Part shown: in pieces, positions 15,247 through 24,569 of the stretch | Layout of the letters: the number at the start of each line of letters is the position of its first letter | How positions within the stretch are numbered: the first letter of the stretch is position 1 | DNA from: Ruminococcus flavefaciens | Lineage (GTDB): Bacteria > Bacillota > Clostridia > Oscillospirales > Ruminococcaceae | Length of the DNA: 64,000 bases | Assembly: GCA_002373775.1 (NCBI GenBank) | Contig: DFJW01000077.1 | Location: 8,269-72,268, forward strand | Direction: 5' to 3' | Made by a program: the position numbers and the translations under genes | The notes under the pieces: model-generated | Seen by the model: the letters and a program-made list of their open reading frames with translations, nothing else | The model's database searches: none | What the model was told of the DNA's origin: nothing

Positions 15247-16266
15247 TCATCTCTTTCCGAGCTCAGCGTCCGTAAGGCTTACACTGTCATACTTGAGTAT
15301 GTAATCCCATACATCCTGCACAGTAGTGAACGCCACGCCCACATAGCTGTCTGCACAGCCATAGTAAATAGCAATGCGTCCGGTGTCTGAATCAGAGAGA
15401 GTAGCGCAGGGGAAGCAGACGTTCGGAACGAATCCTCTTTCCTCGTACCATTCCTCGGGGGTGAGGATGTAATTTGAACATCTGTGAAGAACCCTTGAAG
15501 GTTCGTTTATATCGAGCACAGCAGCACCGATGCTGTAGACATAGCCGTTGCAGGTGTTTACAACACCGTGATAGAAGATCAGCCAGCCTTCGCTTGTTTC
15601 GATAGGAGCAGCGCCGCCGCCGATTTTCAGACTTTCCCACCAGTTATCGGATTTTCCCATTACATGGCGGTGTCTTCCCCAGAACTCCATATCCGGGCTC
15701 TCTGAAAGGAATATATCACCGAATGCTGTGTGACCGTTATCACAAGGTCTTGACAGCATGACATAGTTACCGTTAATTCTGCGAGGGAAAAGAACAGCGT
15801 TGCGGTTGTAGGGGAGGAAAGGACTTTCGATTCGGGTGAAAGTCTTGAAATCGGTAGTTTTTGCCATGCCTATAGAAGCGCCGTATCCGTCCTGACACCA
15901 GATGATGTAATAGGTGTCATCAACTTTGACGAGTCTCGGATCATAAGCGTAAACAGGCATGAATGGTTCGCCGTTCTCATCGGTGAAGTTTATTTTTTCG
16001 GGTTCGAACTCCCAGTTTATGGCATCCTTGCTTCTTCCGAGGTATATATGCGGCATACCGTCGCGCTGTTCGCCGCGGAATACGCCGATGTAACCGTCAC
16101 CGTACTGCATGACAGCGCTGTTGAAGATACGCGCAACATTCGGCAGAGGATTCCTTTTGATTATCGGGTTTTCGGAATATCTCCACACCGGAAGCTGATA
16201 TCCTGCCGGTTTATCCTGCCATGGCATATCCGGCATAGAGGGACCTATAAGCTTGATATTAGACAT
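15247..16266 (-). CDS. GH130 beta-1,4-mannooligosaccharide phosphorylase
   Basis: Glycoside hydrolase family 130 phosphorylase (339 residues), predicted to phosphorolyse beta-mannosides to mannose 1-phosphate in the cytoplasm, saving ATP during mannan use. Five-bladed propeller features: VFRGEQRDGMPHIYLGRS, VYAYDPRLVKVDDTYYIIWCQDGYGA (catalytic Asp region, about 109-134), RNAVLFPRRINGNYVMLSRP and IGGGAAPIETSEGWLIFYHG. The length fits the Ruminococcus albus RaMP2 type better than the longer mannosylglucose phosphorylases; substrate preference is inference. The start at 16266 follows AAGGAG. It has its own promoter, operator-like palindrome and terminator. Confidence 0.87.
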   Translation of the reverse strand: MSNIKLIGPSMPDMPWQDKPAGYQLPVWRYSENPIIKRNPLPNVARIFNSAVMQYGDGYIGVFRGEQRDGMPHIYLGRSKDAINWEFEPEKINFTDENGEPFMPVYAYDPRLVKVDDTYYIIWCQDGYGASIGMAKTTDFKTFTRIESPFLPYNRNAVLFPRRINGNYVMLSRPCDNGHTAFGDIFLSESPDMEFWGRHRHVMGKSDNWWESLKIGGGAAPIETSEGWLIFYHGVVNTCNGYVYSIGAAVLDINEPSRVLHRCSNYILTPEEWYEERGFVPNVCFPCATLSDSDTGRIAIYYGCADSYVGVAFTTVQDVWDYILKYDSVSLTDAELGKR

Positions 16267-16280
16267 AAGCAACTCCTTCC

Positions 16281-16307
16281 AGCTTAATTAATGGAATAAA
16301 TTAAGCT
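16281..16307. promoter_or_regulatory. 27-bp operator-like palindrome of the GH130 gene
   Basis: Perfect arms AGCTTAATT (16281-16289) and AATTAAGCT (16299-16307) with a 9-bp centre, located between the -10 box and the ribosome site, about +10 to +36. The position fits repression by a sugar-responsive regulator that is not encoded in the window. Confidence 0.55.
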
Positions 16308-16323
16308 TACTGTATTAATTTAA

Positions 16324-16352
16324 TTATACAATATGATTATAATTTAGTCAAT
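16324..16352 (-). promoter_or_regulatory. promoter of the GH130 gene
   Basis: On the minus strand: TTGACT (16347-16352), 17-bp spacer, TATAAT (16324-16329). The rest of the 342-bp gap (16267-16608) is AT-rich, and apart from this promoter, the palindrome and the divergent promoter I see no gene or structure in it. Confidence 0.78.
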
Positions 16353-16530
16353 GATTAGTTTTGTAGTTTCGTGATTTTGTATATTTGCATAAAGTATACG
16401 CAGTTGTAAAATAGTTATTTGTTGATACAGCACGAACTCCGGCGCAGTTTATATCTTCGTCAATTAAATGCTGCTTGTAAAGTAAACATTTGTGTATAAT
16501 CACGATTTTTTATAATATGCGTCACAATCC

Positions 16531-16559
16531 TTGTTATTGTCCGGAATATATAATATAAT
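16531..16559 (+). promoter_or_regulatory. promoter of the DUF6311 gene
   Basis: TTGTTA (16531-16536), 17-bp spacer, TATAAT (16554-16559), about 50 bp before the start codon. Confidence 0.65.
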
Positions 16560-16608
16560 AGAGTAATTATAACGATATTGCAAAGAGATATGGAAGGACA
16601 TAACATTG

Positions 16609-18303
16609 ATGAGACATTCAAAGATGACAAAACCGGCGGTTATTTTTCAGGAGCACAGAACTTTAATACTTTTTCTCATGGGCATGCTGCTGGGATCAGT
16701 GGTTTTCCTTATTTTTTACGGAGGCTGGATACTGGTCCCGACGCACGACGCATGGGTGGTAAGTACAGACGGCGACATGACTCAGCACCAGCTGGGCTGG
16801 CTGTTTTACAGGAAGACGCCGTGGAGGTTCCCGATAGGTCTGATAGAGGGCATAAGTTCAGACGGACCTGTTTCGTGCATGTATACTGATTCTATACCGT
16901 TATTTGCGATCTTTTTCAAGCTGCTCTCCCCGATACTCCCTGAACATTTCCAGTATATGGGATTATGGGGAATAAGCTGTTACGCACTTCAGGGCGGATT
17001 CAGCATGCTGATACTGTATTCATTCCGCAGAAGTGTGATATTTTCAGCGCTCGGCAGCATATTCTACATCACTTTTCCCGGAATGATAGACCGCTTTTAT
17101 CATCACGACGCATTAATGGCACAGTGGCTCATACTCTGGGGCATTCTGCTCTGTGTAAAGCAGGACAAGAAATGGAAGCACAGATCAGCACCGGTCATAC
17201 TCTGGACACTAAACACGGTCTCAGCGGTACTGATACATGCCTATTACATCCCTATGGTGTATATGATAATGCTCGCATACATTTTCATAGACGTATTCAA
17301 ATACAAGAATAAACTCCGCGCGGCAGCTGTGTTTATTTCTTCGACAGTGTTCTCAGTCATCACAATGTGGGTGATAGGCGGATTTTACGGAAAAGGCAGT
17401 GTCAGTGACGGCGGACTTGGAACATACTCGGCAAATCTTAATTCGCTGTTCAATTCATTCAACCATTCTCCAATACTGAAGCCTCTGCCGGTTAATCAGG
17501 GACAGAGCGAAGGTCTTGGATATCTGGGAGCAGGCATGCTGCTTCTTGCATTCACGGCATTTATATCAGCTTCATTGAAGCTGTTTGCATCACCTTCACC
17601 GCTTAAAAGTCTGAAAAGTACATGTGCCCGTTACAGGAATGAGATAGCAGCATACAGCATAGTTTTTCTTCTCAGCCTGTTTGCAGCGGCAAGTCCGGTA
17701 TGCACATTCGGACATCACACCATATACAGCATAGAGTATCCGCAGGTGATATGGGAGCTGCTCTCGATATACAGATGCAGCGGACGTTTCATCTGGGTAG
17801 CCGGCGAACTCTTCATGACGGCAGCATTCTATCTGCTGTCAAAGCAGGATGCAAAGCGGATAGCATCAATACTGATAGCTCTGTGTCTGATCGTTCAGTC
17901 ATACGACCTGCATTTATGGATAAAGCATAAGAAAAAGCGCCTTGAAAGAGGCTCGGTATGTGTAGAACAGCTTAGGGACAAACGCTGGGACACACTTTTC
18001 AGCGAAGCAGACGAGATCGTATTTGCACCTTTGCCGCGTGATTTTGTTGTATACAGAAAGCTGTACTTTGTATTTGCGGAAGCCGCACTGAAATATGATC
18101 TTCCGATCAGCAGTTTCTCAATGGCGCGTACAGATTACGAGACACTGAGAGATTACGCAGACGATAAACTCAGTGAACTCTATAACGGCACAGCAGGCGA
18201 TGAGTTGTTCGTATTCTTCAGAAAGGAAGACGTTCCGGAAAAGAGCAGCGATTATGAGATATTTGCCATGGACGGATACTATGCTGCCAGAAAGAGGAAA
18301 TAA
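16609..18303 (+). CDS. DUF6311-type multi-span membrane protein (glycosyltransferase GT-C-like)
   Basis: 564 residues with about ten membrane helices. The N-terminal loop has DGDMTQHQLGWLFYRKTPWRFPIGLIEG (about 52-79), a pattern I associate with DUF6311 proteins, which resemble GT-C lipid-linked sugar transferases with acidic residues in the first extracytoplasmic loop. The C-terminal soluble part (about 430-564) lacks recognisable catalytic motifs. A role in cell-surface glycan assembly is plausible but unproven. The ATG at 16609 is preceded by GGAAGGA; a TTG one codon earlier is less likely. No terminator is visible before the next promoter. Confidence 0.75.
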   Translation: MRHSKMTKPAVIFQEHRTLILFLMGMLLGSVVFLIFYGGWILVPTHDAWVVSTDGDMTQHQLGWLFYRKTPWRFPIGLIEGISSDGPVSCMYTDSIPLFAIFFKLLSPILPEHFQYMGLWGISCYALQGGFSMLILYSFRRSVIFSALGSIFYITFPGMIDRFYHHDALMAQWLILWGILLCVKQDKKWKHRSAPVILWTLNTVSAVLIHAYYIPMVYMIMLAYIFIDVFKYKNKLRAAAVFISSTVFSVITMWVIGGFYGKGSVSDGGLGTYSANLNSLFNSFNHSPILKPLPVNQGQSEGLGYLGAGMLLLAFTAFISASLKLFASPSPLKSLKSTCARYRNEIAAYSIVFLLSLFAAASPVCTFGHHTIYSIEYPQVIWELLSIYRCSGRFIWVAGELFMTAAFYLLSKQDAKRIASILIALCLIVQSYDLHLWIKHKKKRLERGSVCVEQLRDKRWDTLFSEADEIVFAPLPRDFVVYRKLYFVFAEAALKYDLPISSFSMARTDYETLRDYADDKLSELYNGTAGDELFVFFRKEDVPEKSSDYEIFAMDGYYAARKRK

Positions 18304-18332
18304 AAAATGATGGATCAGATACGCATTCATCA

Positions 18333-18361
18333 TTGCCAAACGGTTATAAAAATGCTATAAT
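18333..18361 (+). promoter_or_regulatory. promoter of the DUF3810 gene
   Basis: TTGCCA (18333-18338), 17-bp spacer, TATAAT (18356-18361), about 30 bp before the start codon. Confidence 0.75.
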
Positions 18362-18391
18362 AAAAAAAACAGATATTAGGAAGTGAGAATC

Positions 18392-19501
18392 ATGAAACTC
18401 CCTGCGCTCAGAAAGAGACATTCTGTACCTGTTATCATAGTTATAGCAATGGTGATCGTAAATGCGATATCATGGTCAAGCCGAGGCTTTTCTGACTTTT
18501 ATGTGACGAAGATATTCCCCCACATCACAAATGTGTTCTCATTTGTCAGCGGCATATTCCCGTTTTCAGTGGGAGAAATAATGATAATCGCGCTGCTTCT
18601 GCTTATCGTTATCGGCATACCGCTGACGCTGATACTGCTCATAATAAAAAAAGACTCACGGCGGCTGATATGCAGCATCAGCTGTTCGGTCTTCCTCTGG
18701 ATATTTGCATATGTGGCTGTAACAGAGACGATGAACTGCTTTGTGATGTATCACTGCACACCTTTTTCAGAGAGGTATTTTTCATCCGGTGAGCATACAA
18801 GGGACGAGCTGGTTGAACTGTATTCAATGCTGATAGCCGAGGCGAATGAGTTAGCGCCACAGGTCCCGAGGGATGAAGATGACCGGTTCTGTATCACTTG
18901 TGACGTGGACAAAGAAGCAAAGGCGGCGATGAAAAAAGCCGCGGAGGATTATCCGCAGCTGAAAGGCTATTATCCCGACGCAAAACCGATAATGTTTTCG
19001 TACTTCATGAGCCAGACCGATCTGCTTGGCATATACTTCCCGTTCTCGTTTGAAGCCAATTACAATGACGATATGGTGAAGACGAATCTTCCTGATACTA
19101 TATGCCACGAGTATTCACATCTTAAAGGCATAATACAGGAAGATGAAGCAAACTTTATAGCATTCGTAGCAACGACCAACAGCGACAATATAGAGTTCCG
19201 CTACTCAGGCATCCTTGAAGGGCTGGAATATGTACATAATCAGATATACGAGCGCGGGATAGAGTCTGCCTACGGACTGACCGACGAGATATCAGACCAG
19301 GTAAGACGCGACTGGTTCAGATTCCTTCCCGACAATTACTGGGAGGAGAATAAAAAGAAGGAGATAATCTCCACCGAGACTGTCAGCGCAGTGTCCGAAA
19401 CGGCGCTTGATACAAATATCAGGATGAACGGCAGAGAAGAAGGCATAGAAAGCTATTCACACATGGTGAATCTTCTCCTTGACTATTATTTTCCGTCATG
19501 A
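18392..19501 (+). CDS. DUF3810 family membrane protein with HExxH-like motif
   Basis: 369 residues. Three N-terminal hydrophobic helices (about 12-30, 45-90, 100-122) are followed by an extracytoplasmic domain. The motif ICHEYSHLKG (about 239-248), with EDEANFIAF about 10 residues later, looks like a zinc metallopeptidase HExxH...E site: H-E-Y-S-H plus a downstream Glu. DUF3810 proteins are predicted membrane zinc proteases with no established substrate that I know of. The start at 18392 follows AGGAAGTGAG. It has its own promoter and terminator. Confidence 0.8.
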   Translation: MKLPALRKRHSVPVIIVIAMVIVNAISWSSRGFSDFYVTKIFPHITNVFSFVSGIFPFSVGEIMIIALLLLIVIGIPLTLILLIIKKDSRRLICSISCSVFLWIFAYVAVTETMNCFVMYHCTPFSERYFSSGEHTRDELVELYSMLIAEANELAPQVPRDEDDRFCITCDVDKEAKAAMKKAAEDYPQLKGYYPDAKPIMFSYFMSQTDLLGIYFPFSFEANYNDDMVKTNLPDTICHEYSHLKGIIQEDEANFIAFVATTNSDNIEFRYSGILEGLEYVHNQIYERGIESAYGLTDEISDQVRRDWFRFLPDNYWEENKKKEIISTETVSAVSETALDTNIRMNGREEGIESYSHMVNLLLDYYFPS

Positions 19502-19558
19502 TATGAAAAGACACTCATTGAGCATCGAATTTTCTCATGAGGATAGATTTGCAGTTAT

Positions 19559-19609
19559 CGTGGAAAGGCACTTTCGTCAGAAAGAACCTTTCCACGCATT
19601 ATTTTTTCA
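19559..19609 (+). terminator. terminator of the DUF3810 gene
   Basis: CGTGGAAAGG / CCTTTCCACG with an inner CTTTC-GTCA-GAAAG stem, followed by CATTATTTTTTC. It lies between the converging DUF3810 and sigE genes. Confidence 0.85.
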
Positions 19610-19653
19610 AGGAGTTTTTCCCGGAATATGTACATTCCACGTCAAATGACAGC

Positions 19654-20355
19654 TCACTTGTAGATATTTTCGATCCTGATGCGCAGTTTCTTCAGGATCT
19701 TTTTTTCAAGTCGGGATATATAGGACTGAGAGATGCCAATGAGTTCGGCGACTTCCTTCTGAGTTTTTTCTTTACCGTCGATGAGACCGAATCTCATCTC
19801 CATTATCTCACGTTCTCTGTCGCAGAGACCGGCGACAGCACTGCGGAGCATTTCGCGTTCCGCCTCATTTTCGATACCGCGGTTCACTACATCGTCCTCG
19901 GTACCGAGCACATCCGACAGCAGGAGCTCATTCCCGTCGTAGTCGATATTGAGGGGTTCGTCAATAGAGAGGTCGTTGCGGTATTGTGAAGACTTTCTCA
20001 GGAACATGAGTATCTCATTCTCAATGCAGCGTGAAGCGTAGGTGGCGAGCTTGATCTTTTTGGTGGGGCAGAAGGTGTTCACCGCCTTGATGAGACCTAT
20101 AGTCCCGATAGATATAAGGTCTTCGAGACCGATACCGGTAGACTCGAATTTTTTTGCGATATAGACAACGAGTCTGAGGTTATGAACGATAAGGGTATCT
20201 CTTGCCTCCTGATCGTTATCTATGAGTTTCTGGAACACCTTTTCCTCTTCTGCTTTGGAGAGCGGAGGCGGGAGCGTGTCCGGACCGTTTATGAAGTCCA
20301 CTCTTGATCTCATGATCCCTTTTATACTTTTGAACAGCACTGAAATAAGTTTCAT
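19654..20355 (-). CDS. sigE: RNA polymerase sporulation sigma factor SigE (mother cell)
   Basis: 233-residue sigma-70 family factor. An N-terminal pro-like extension ([15 protein letters not shown]...) comes first. Region 2 follows ([55 protein letters not shown]). Region 4 has the helix-turn-helix [27 protein letters not shown]. The N-terminus is the kind removed by SpoIIGA, which is encoded 38 bp upstream on the same strand. In B. subtilis SigE drives early mother-cell genes. sigG, which often follows sigE, is absent from this locus. The ribosome site is AAAGGAG. Confidence 0.93.
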   Translation of the reverse strand: MKLISVLFKSIKGIMRSRVDFINGPDTLPPPLSKAEEEKVFQKLIDNDQEARDTLIVHNLRLVVYIAKKFESTGIGLEDLISIGTIGLIKAVNTFCPTKKIKLATYASRCIENEILMFLRKSSQYRNDLSIDEPLNIDYDGNELLLSDVLGTEDDVVNRGIENEAEREMLRSAVAGLCDREREIMEMRFGLIDGKEKTQKEVAELIGISQSYISRLEKKILKKLRIRIENIYK

Positions 20356-20393
20356 ATTGATCTCCTTTACATTATTATTCTCTATGCAGCATT

Positions 20394-21197
20394 TCAGGAC
20401 AGCAGCCGCGGATTGAAGATAGCTTTTCCGGAACTGCCGGCAAGTCCTATCATAGCATTTACAGGGACTTTCCTGCCTTTTGAGATATCATCAATAATGA
20501 TCTCATCCGGACGGAACACAGGTATCACTCCGTTTTTTGAGATAGTTGAGCAGGGAATGAGCCTGACGCCTTTAGGCAGAGCCGATATATCGACCTTCCC
20601 GAATACCGAATCATCACAGACGATGACCGGTACTCCGGTAAAGAGATCGACCAGAGTGTTTCCGGTGTCAGCGATCCCATTCAGCATGAATATACGGTCG
20701 TTCCACCTGACAGTTATACTGTAGAGACCGCATCCGTCAGCCGCCTTGTCAGCGATCGTCCGCATTATCCTTACAGCAGCATAAACCGCAGCAGTTGATA
20801 CGACGAGTGCGGCAAGCGAAAAATCTATGTAGACAGAGGAATTCTCGACGAGCATCATATCTGAAGGAAAATGTGCATCCAGAGCATATACTGCGCCTGC
20901 GAGCATAAGATTTGAAACGAAGAAAGCAGCGGAGTTCATCATAAGTCTGTACCAACCGTAGAAACCGAATGCTGCCGCAGTGATAGAGACCGCAGACAGC
21001 AGCTTGATGACAGTATTAAGCAGTGTACCGAGCGGAGGAAGGAGTATGAGCAGAGAAAACAAGCTCCCGTAAACAGCAGCGGCAGCACACCTGAACGTTT
21101 TCAGAGGGGAATGCGTGAGCCGTGCAGTCATGCAGAGCAGAAAATAATTCACATAGATATTGAGAACCAGCAGCACATCGATATAAATAGTTATCAA
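20394..21197 (-). CDS. spoIIGA: sporulation aspartic protease SpoIIGA
   Basis: Membrane-bound protease that cleaves pro-SigE in the mother cell after a signal from the forespore. Five N-terminal membrane helices (residues about 1-155) are followed by an aspartic-protease-like domain with the catalytic motif [12 protein letters not shown] (Asp about residue 182). I place the start at TTG 21197: the AGGAGG touches the ATG at 21203 with no spacing, while the TTG has a six-base spacer and gives the usual start [12 protein letters not shown]. It pairs with sigE downstream. Promoter elements were not convincingly seen. Confidence 0.9.
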   Translation of the reverse strand: MITIYIDVLLVLNIYVNYFLLCMTARLTHSPLKTFRCAAAAVYGSLFSLLILLPPLGTLLNTVIKLLSAVSITAAAFGFYGWYRLMMNSAAFFVSNLMLAGAVYALDAHFPSDMMLVENSSVYIDFSLAALVVSTAAVYAAVRIMRTIADKAADGCGLYSITVRWNDRIFMLNGIADTGNTLVDLFTGVPVIVCDDSVFGKVDISALPKGVRLIPCSTISKNGVIPVFRPDEIIIDDISKGRKVPVNAMIGLAGSSGKAIFNPRLLS

Positions 21198-21352
21198 AGC
21201 CATCCTCCTTTCGCCTGCAATAATATTATAATGCTGAGCCTCTGCGGAATATGTCGCAATCGGTAAAGACCTTAAAATTTACAAATCACTTGACCTTGCG
21301 CAGAAAATGTGATAATATTGATATGTATAATGAAGAGGTGAAAGGATAGAAT

Positions 21353-23077
21353 ATGAGATTCAGTGAATTAAATCTTTCTCAGGAACTGCTCAGAGCAGTA
21401 GATGAACTCGGTTATGCCGAGATGACTGAGATACAGCAGCAGAGCATACCGCTTCTGCTTGAAGGACGGGATGTAGTCGGAAGATCGAATACAGGAACCG
21501 GCAAGACAGCCGCATTCGGCATTCCGGCAGTTGAGAGCATCACACATGCGGACAAGAACACCGTAGTGGTGCTGGTATTGTGTCCCACACGAGAACTTGC
21601 GATGCAGGCGGCAGAAGAAGTCCGTAAATTTGCAAGATACAAGGAAGGCGTAAAGGTAAGCGCAGTATATGGCGGAGCAAGCATGGAGAAGCAGATACAC
21701 GAACTGAAGCGCGGTGCGAACATCGTGATCGGAACGCCGGGCAGAGTCATGGATCATATGCGCAGAAGAACTCTGAAACTGGACCGCCTGAGGTGTGTCA
21801 TCCTTGACGAAGCTGACGAGATGCTGAATATGGGATTCAGAGAAGATATCGAATCCATACTTGCAGACGTTCCGGAAGAGCGTCAGACAGTGCTGTTCTC
21901 AGCCACCATGCCGTCGGAGATAATGGCGATAACTGAAAAGTACCAGACCGATCCTGTACATGTGAAGATAAGCTCCCCCGGCAGGACGGTAGACCTGATA
22001 GATCAGTATTACTCGGAAGTGCCTATGGGAAGGAAGACAGATGCACTTCGTCTGCTGCTTGCTGCATACACACCGGCATCTGCCATGGTGTTCTGCAACA
22101 CCAAGACAATGGTGGACCAGCTGACAGAGGAACTGGTGAAACACGATGTGAAAGCGGTCGGACTTCACGGCGATATGAAGCAGGCACAGCGTACACAGGT
22201 CATGAACAGCTTCAAGAACCATGCGTCAGCCGTACTTGTGGCAACAGACGTGGCAGCCCGCGGTATAGATGTAAGCGGAGTAGATGCCGTCTTCAATTAT
22301 GATCTTCCGCAGGATAATGAATACTATATCCACAGGATAGGCAGAACAGGCCGTGCCGGCAGGAAGGGCACAGCGTACACGTTGATAAGCGGCAGAAGGC
22401 AGCTGAACGACCTCCGGGCGATCGAAAGGTATATACGCGCAGAGATAAACGAGATGCCTCTTCCGTCACGCGGAGATATAGTAGCCAGAAGGACAGATCA
22501 GCTTACCGACGAGATCATGGAGATGCAGACAGATCATCAGGCATATGATATCATAGATAAGCTTGCATCAAAGGGCATAGATCCCAAGGAAGCAGCAGTA
22601 AGACTTATAAGCAGCAGACTGCATAAAAACATAGAGGACCTTCCCGAACTTGAAGCAGCCCGTCCGCTCAGGAAGGGAAAACGCGAAGGCTCGAAGACGG
22701 TAAAGGTGGATATAAACATCGGACGACGCAAGCGCATAGCGCCGAATTTCATACTCGGAGCAATGGCGGACGCCACCGGACTGACCGGCAGGGACTTCGG
22801 AAAGATCGACATATATGATGAGCACACCACAGTAGAAGTACCTGCATCCGAACTGGATTACGTCCTTGAATGCACCAATCCCATGAAGATAAACGGCAAC
22901 AAAGTCACCGTAAAGCTATGGGAAGGCACAGATAAGAAGGACAAGTACAGAAGCCGCAGAGCTGATGACAAGCCGTCATTTGACAGACGCCGTTCTGCAT
23001 TCAAGAACCGCAAGCAGTCGGACATACATTCCGATTACATCCCTAACCGCAGGAAACGTGCCAAGAATAAACATTAA
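21353..23077 (+). CDS. DEAD-box ATP-dependent RNA helicase (DeaD/CshA type with DbpA domain)
   Basis: 574 residues. N-terminal RecA-like domain: Q motif (EMTEIQQQSIPLLLEGRDVVG), Walker A NTGTGKTAA (about 46-54), PTRELA, TPGRVMDH, DEAD (about 152-155) and SAT. Second domain: MVFCNTKT, VLVATDVAARGIDV and HRIGRTGRAG (about 328-337). Residues about 445-525 resemble the DbpA RNA-binding fold, and the C-terminus is Arg/Lys-rich. The family remodels rRNA or mRNA, often under cold stress. The start follows GAGGTGAAAGG. Possible -35/-10 boxes at 21290-21331 are poorly spaced and not annotated. It runs into a small gene 13 bp downstream. Confidence 0.93.
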   Translation: MRFSELNLSQELLRAVDELGYAEMTEIQQQSIPLLLEGRDVVGRSNTGTGKTAAFGIPAVESITHADKNTVVVLVLCPTRELAMQAAEEVRKFARYKEGVKVSAVYGGASMEKQIHELKRGANIVIGTPGRVMDHMRRRTLKLDRLRCVILDEADEMLNMGFREDIESILADVPEERQTVLFSATMPSEIMAITEKYQTDPVHVKISSPGRTVDLIDQYYSEVPMGRKTDALRLLLAAYTPASAMVFCNTKTMVDQLTEELVKHDVKAVGLHGDMKQAQRTQVMNSFKNHASAVLVATDVAARGIDVSGVDAVFNYDLPQDNEYYIHRIGRTGRAGRKGTAYTLISGRRQLNDLRAIERYIRAEINEMPLPSRGDIVARRTDQLTDEIMEMQTDHQAYDIIDKLASKGIDPKEAAVRLISSRLHKNIEDLPELEAARPLRKGKREGSKTVKVDINIGRRKRIAPNFILGAMADATGLTGRDFGKIDIYDEHTTVEVPASELDYVLECTNPMKINGNKVTVKLWEGTDKKDKYRSRRADDKPSFDRRRSAFKNRKQSDIHSDYIPNRRKRAKNKH

Positions 23078-23090
23078 GAGGTGAAAGAGA

Positions 23091-23195
23091 ATGGCAAATA
23101 AGAAAACTCCGGACAAGAAAACATGGATGCGTATAGTGATCCTCGTAATGGCGATCATCATGATACTCAGTGCCATAATACTTCCTTTCATATGA
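23091..23195 (+). CDS. 34-residue membrane peptide (DUF4044-like)
   Basis: The product starts MANKKTPDKKTW, then has one hydrophobic segment of about 20 residues ending ILPFI. GAGGTGAAAGAG precedes the ATG, and the gene follows the helicase stop by 13 bp, so it is probably in the same operon. A short basic head followed by a single helix resembles DUF4044-type mini membrane proteins of Firmicutes; I cannot confirm the family. Function unknown. Confidence 0.62.
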   Translation: MANKKTPDKKTWMRIVILVMAIIMILSAIILPFI

Positions 23196-23222
23196 TATGA
23201 GATATATTCAGCAGGAATGTAT

Positions 23223-23250
23223 TGACAAATAATCTACAATGTGATACAAT
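23223..23250 (+). promoter_or_regulatory. promoter of the rib operon
   Basis: TTGACA (23223-23228), 16-bp spacer with an extended TG, TACAAT (23245-23250), about 15 bp before the FMN aptamer. Confidence 0.75.
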
Positions 23251-23264
23251 AACAATAGTAATCA

Positions 23265-23378
23265 ATATCTTCGGGGCAGGGTTAGATTCCCTACCGGCAG
23301 TATAGCCTGCGAGCCGCATGAAGCGGTTGATCCGGTCAGATCCCGGAGCCGACGGTAAAGTCCGGATGAAAGAAGATC
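23265..23378 (+). ncRNA. FMN riboswitch (RFN element)
   Basis: Canonical FMN aptamer: the P1 strands ATCTTC and GAAGAT enclose GGGGCAGGGTTAGATTCCC, ACCGGCAGTATAGCCTGCGAGCC, a variable arm, GATCCGGTCAGATCCCGGAGCC and GACGGTAAAGTCCGGATGAAAG. It sits between the promoter and a terminator ahead of ribD. In the known mechanism, FMN binding favours the terminator and shuts off riboflavin synthesis. Confidence 0.95.
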
Positions 23379-23407
23379 TTTCGGCATTACAGCCGTGAAA
23401 TGTTTCA

Positions 23408-23437
23408 TAGCCCCGTTTTGTACGGGGCTTTTATTTT
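23408..23437 (+). terminator. riboswitch-controlled terminator before ribD
   Basis: AGCCCCGT-TTTG-ACGGGGCT followed by TTTATTTTT, 20 bp before the ribD start. This is the expression platform of the FMN riboswitch. Confidence 0.85.
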
Positions 23438-23456
23438 TGCTGACAAGGAGGAAGAA

Positions 23457-24569
23457 ATGTCTCACGAAGAATATATGCGGCTCGCTCTTGAACTTGCGAA
23501 GAAGGCGACAGGCTTCACTTCACCTAATCCCATAGTCGGAGCTGTGATAGTCCGTGACGGAGAGATAATAGGGCAGGGCTACCATAAAAGATATGGTGAT
23601 CTCCATGCTGAGAGGAACGCCTTTGCAGAATGTGACGCAAAGGGCATAGACTGTACCGGTGCTGATATGTATGTCACGCTTGAACCGTGCTGTCATCACG
23701 GCAAGCAGCCTCCCTGCACGGAAGCAGTCATCGCCCACGGCATAAAGCGGGTTTTTGTAGGTTCGTCCGATCCGAACCCGCTCGTATCAGGAAAAGGATC
23801 AGAACAGCTGCGCCGCAGTGGCATCGAGGTACACGAAGGGATACTCCGCAGTGAATGTGACAAGGTAAATGAGATATTCTTCCACTATATAACACACAAG
23901 CGCCCGTTCGTGACCATGAAGTACGCGATGACAATGGACGGCAAGATAGCCTGTACGACCGGCGAATCCAAGTGGATAACCGGAGAGGAGGCGCGCAGAC
24001 ATGTGCATTTTGAAAGGCTGAGGCACACTGCCATAATGGCAGGAGTAGGTACAGTTATCGCAGACGATCCGCTGCTGACCTGCCGCCTTGAAGGCGGACG
24101 CGATCCCATACGGATAATATGTGACAGCACACTTCGGACACCGCTTGAAAGCAGCATAGTGAAGACAGCCGCTGAAGTCCCGACGGTCATCGCATCCGCA
24201 TGCGCCGATCCGGAAAGGATAAAACCGTATACAGACAGGGGATGCGAAGTCATTACAGCCGCAGGCATTGACGGAAGAGTTGATCTGCGGGAACTCATGC
24301 GCATACTTGGTGAAGAGCGGGGAATAGACAGCATCCTCCTTGAAGGCGGCGGAGAACTTAACTGGTCAGCACTGAAAGCCGGCATCGTGAATAAAGTGCA
24401 GGCATATATAGCGCCCAAGATATTCGGCGGAAATGCGAAAACCCCTGTATCCGGAGAAGGCGTTCTGACGCCGTCGGAAGCATATATACTGGAGACGGTC
24501 GATATAGTGAGATTGGGCGAAGATCATATGATAGAAAGCATGGTGAGATATGTTCACAGGGATAGTTGA
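23457..24569 (+). CDS. ribD: bifunctional riboflavin deaminase/reductase RibD
   Basis: Converts 2,5-diamino-6-ribosylamino-pyrimidinone 5'-phosphate by deamination, then reduction, to 5-amino-6-ribitylamino-uracil 5'-phosphate. 370 residues. The N-terminal deaminase has HAERNAF (about 49-55) and PCCHHGKQPPC zinc ligands (about 77-87). The C-terminal reductase (about 145-370) has the NADPH-binding pattern LLEGGGELNWSAL. The start at 23457 follows AAGGAGG; upstream in-frame sequence is inside the riboswitch terminator. The end overlaps ribE by 20 bp. Confidence 0.95.
   Translation: MSHEEYMRLALELAKKATGFTSPNPIVGAVIVRDGEIIGQGYHKRYGDLHAERNAFAECDAKGIDCTGADMYVTLEPCCHHGKQPPCTEAVIAHGIKRVFVGSSDPNPLVSGKGSEQLRRSGIEVHEGILRSECDKVNEIFFHYITHKRPFVTMKYAMTMDGKIACTTGESKWITGEEARRHVHFERLRHTAIMAGVGTVIADDPLLTCRLEGGRDPIRIICDSTLRTPLESSIVKTAAEVPTVIASACADPERIKPYTDRGCEVITAAGIDGRVDLRELMRILGEERGIDSILLEGGGELNWSALKAGIVNKVQAYIAPKIFGGNAKTPVSGEGVLTPSEAYILETVDIVRLGEDHMIESMVRYVHRDS

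Noticed and set aside
21198..21203. ATG start for spoIIGA
   Set aside because: AGGAGG touches this ATG with no spacer; the TTG two codons later has a normal six-base spacing and matches the family start.
21290..21331. Promoter before the DEAD-box gene
   Set aside because: TTGACC is 15 bp from GATAAT and too far from TATAAT; no pair has acceptable spacing.
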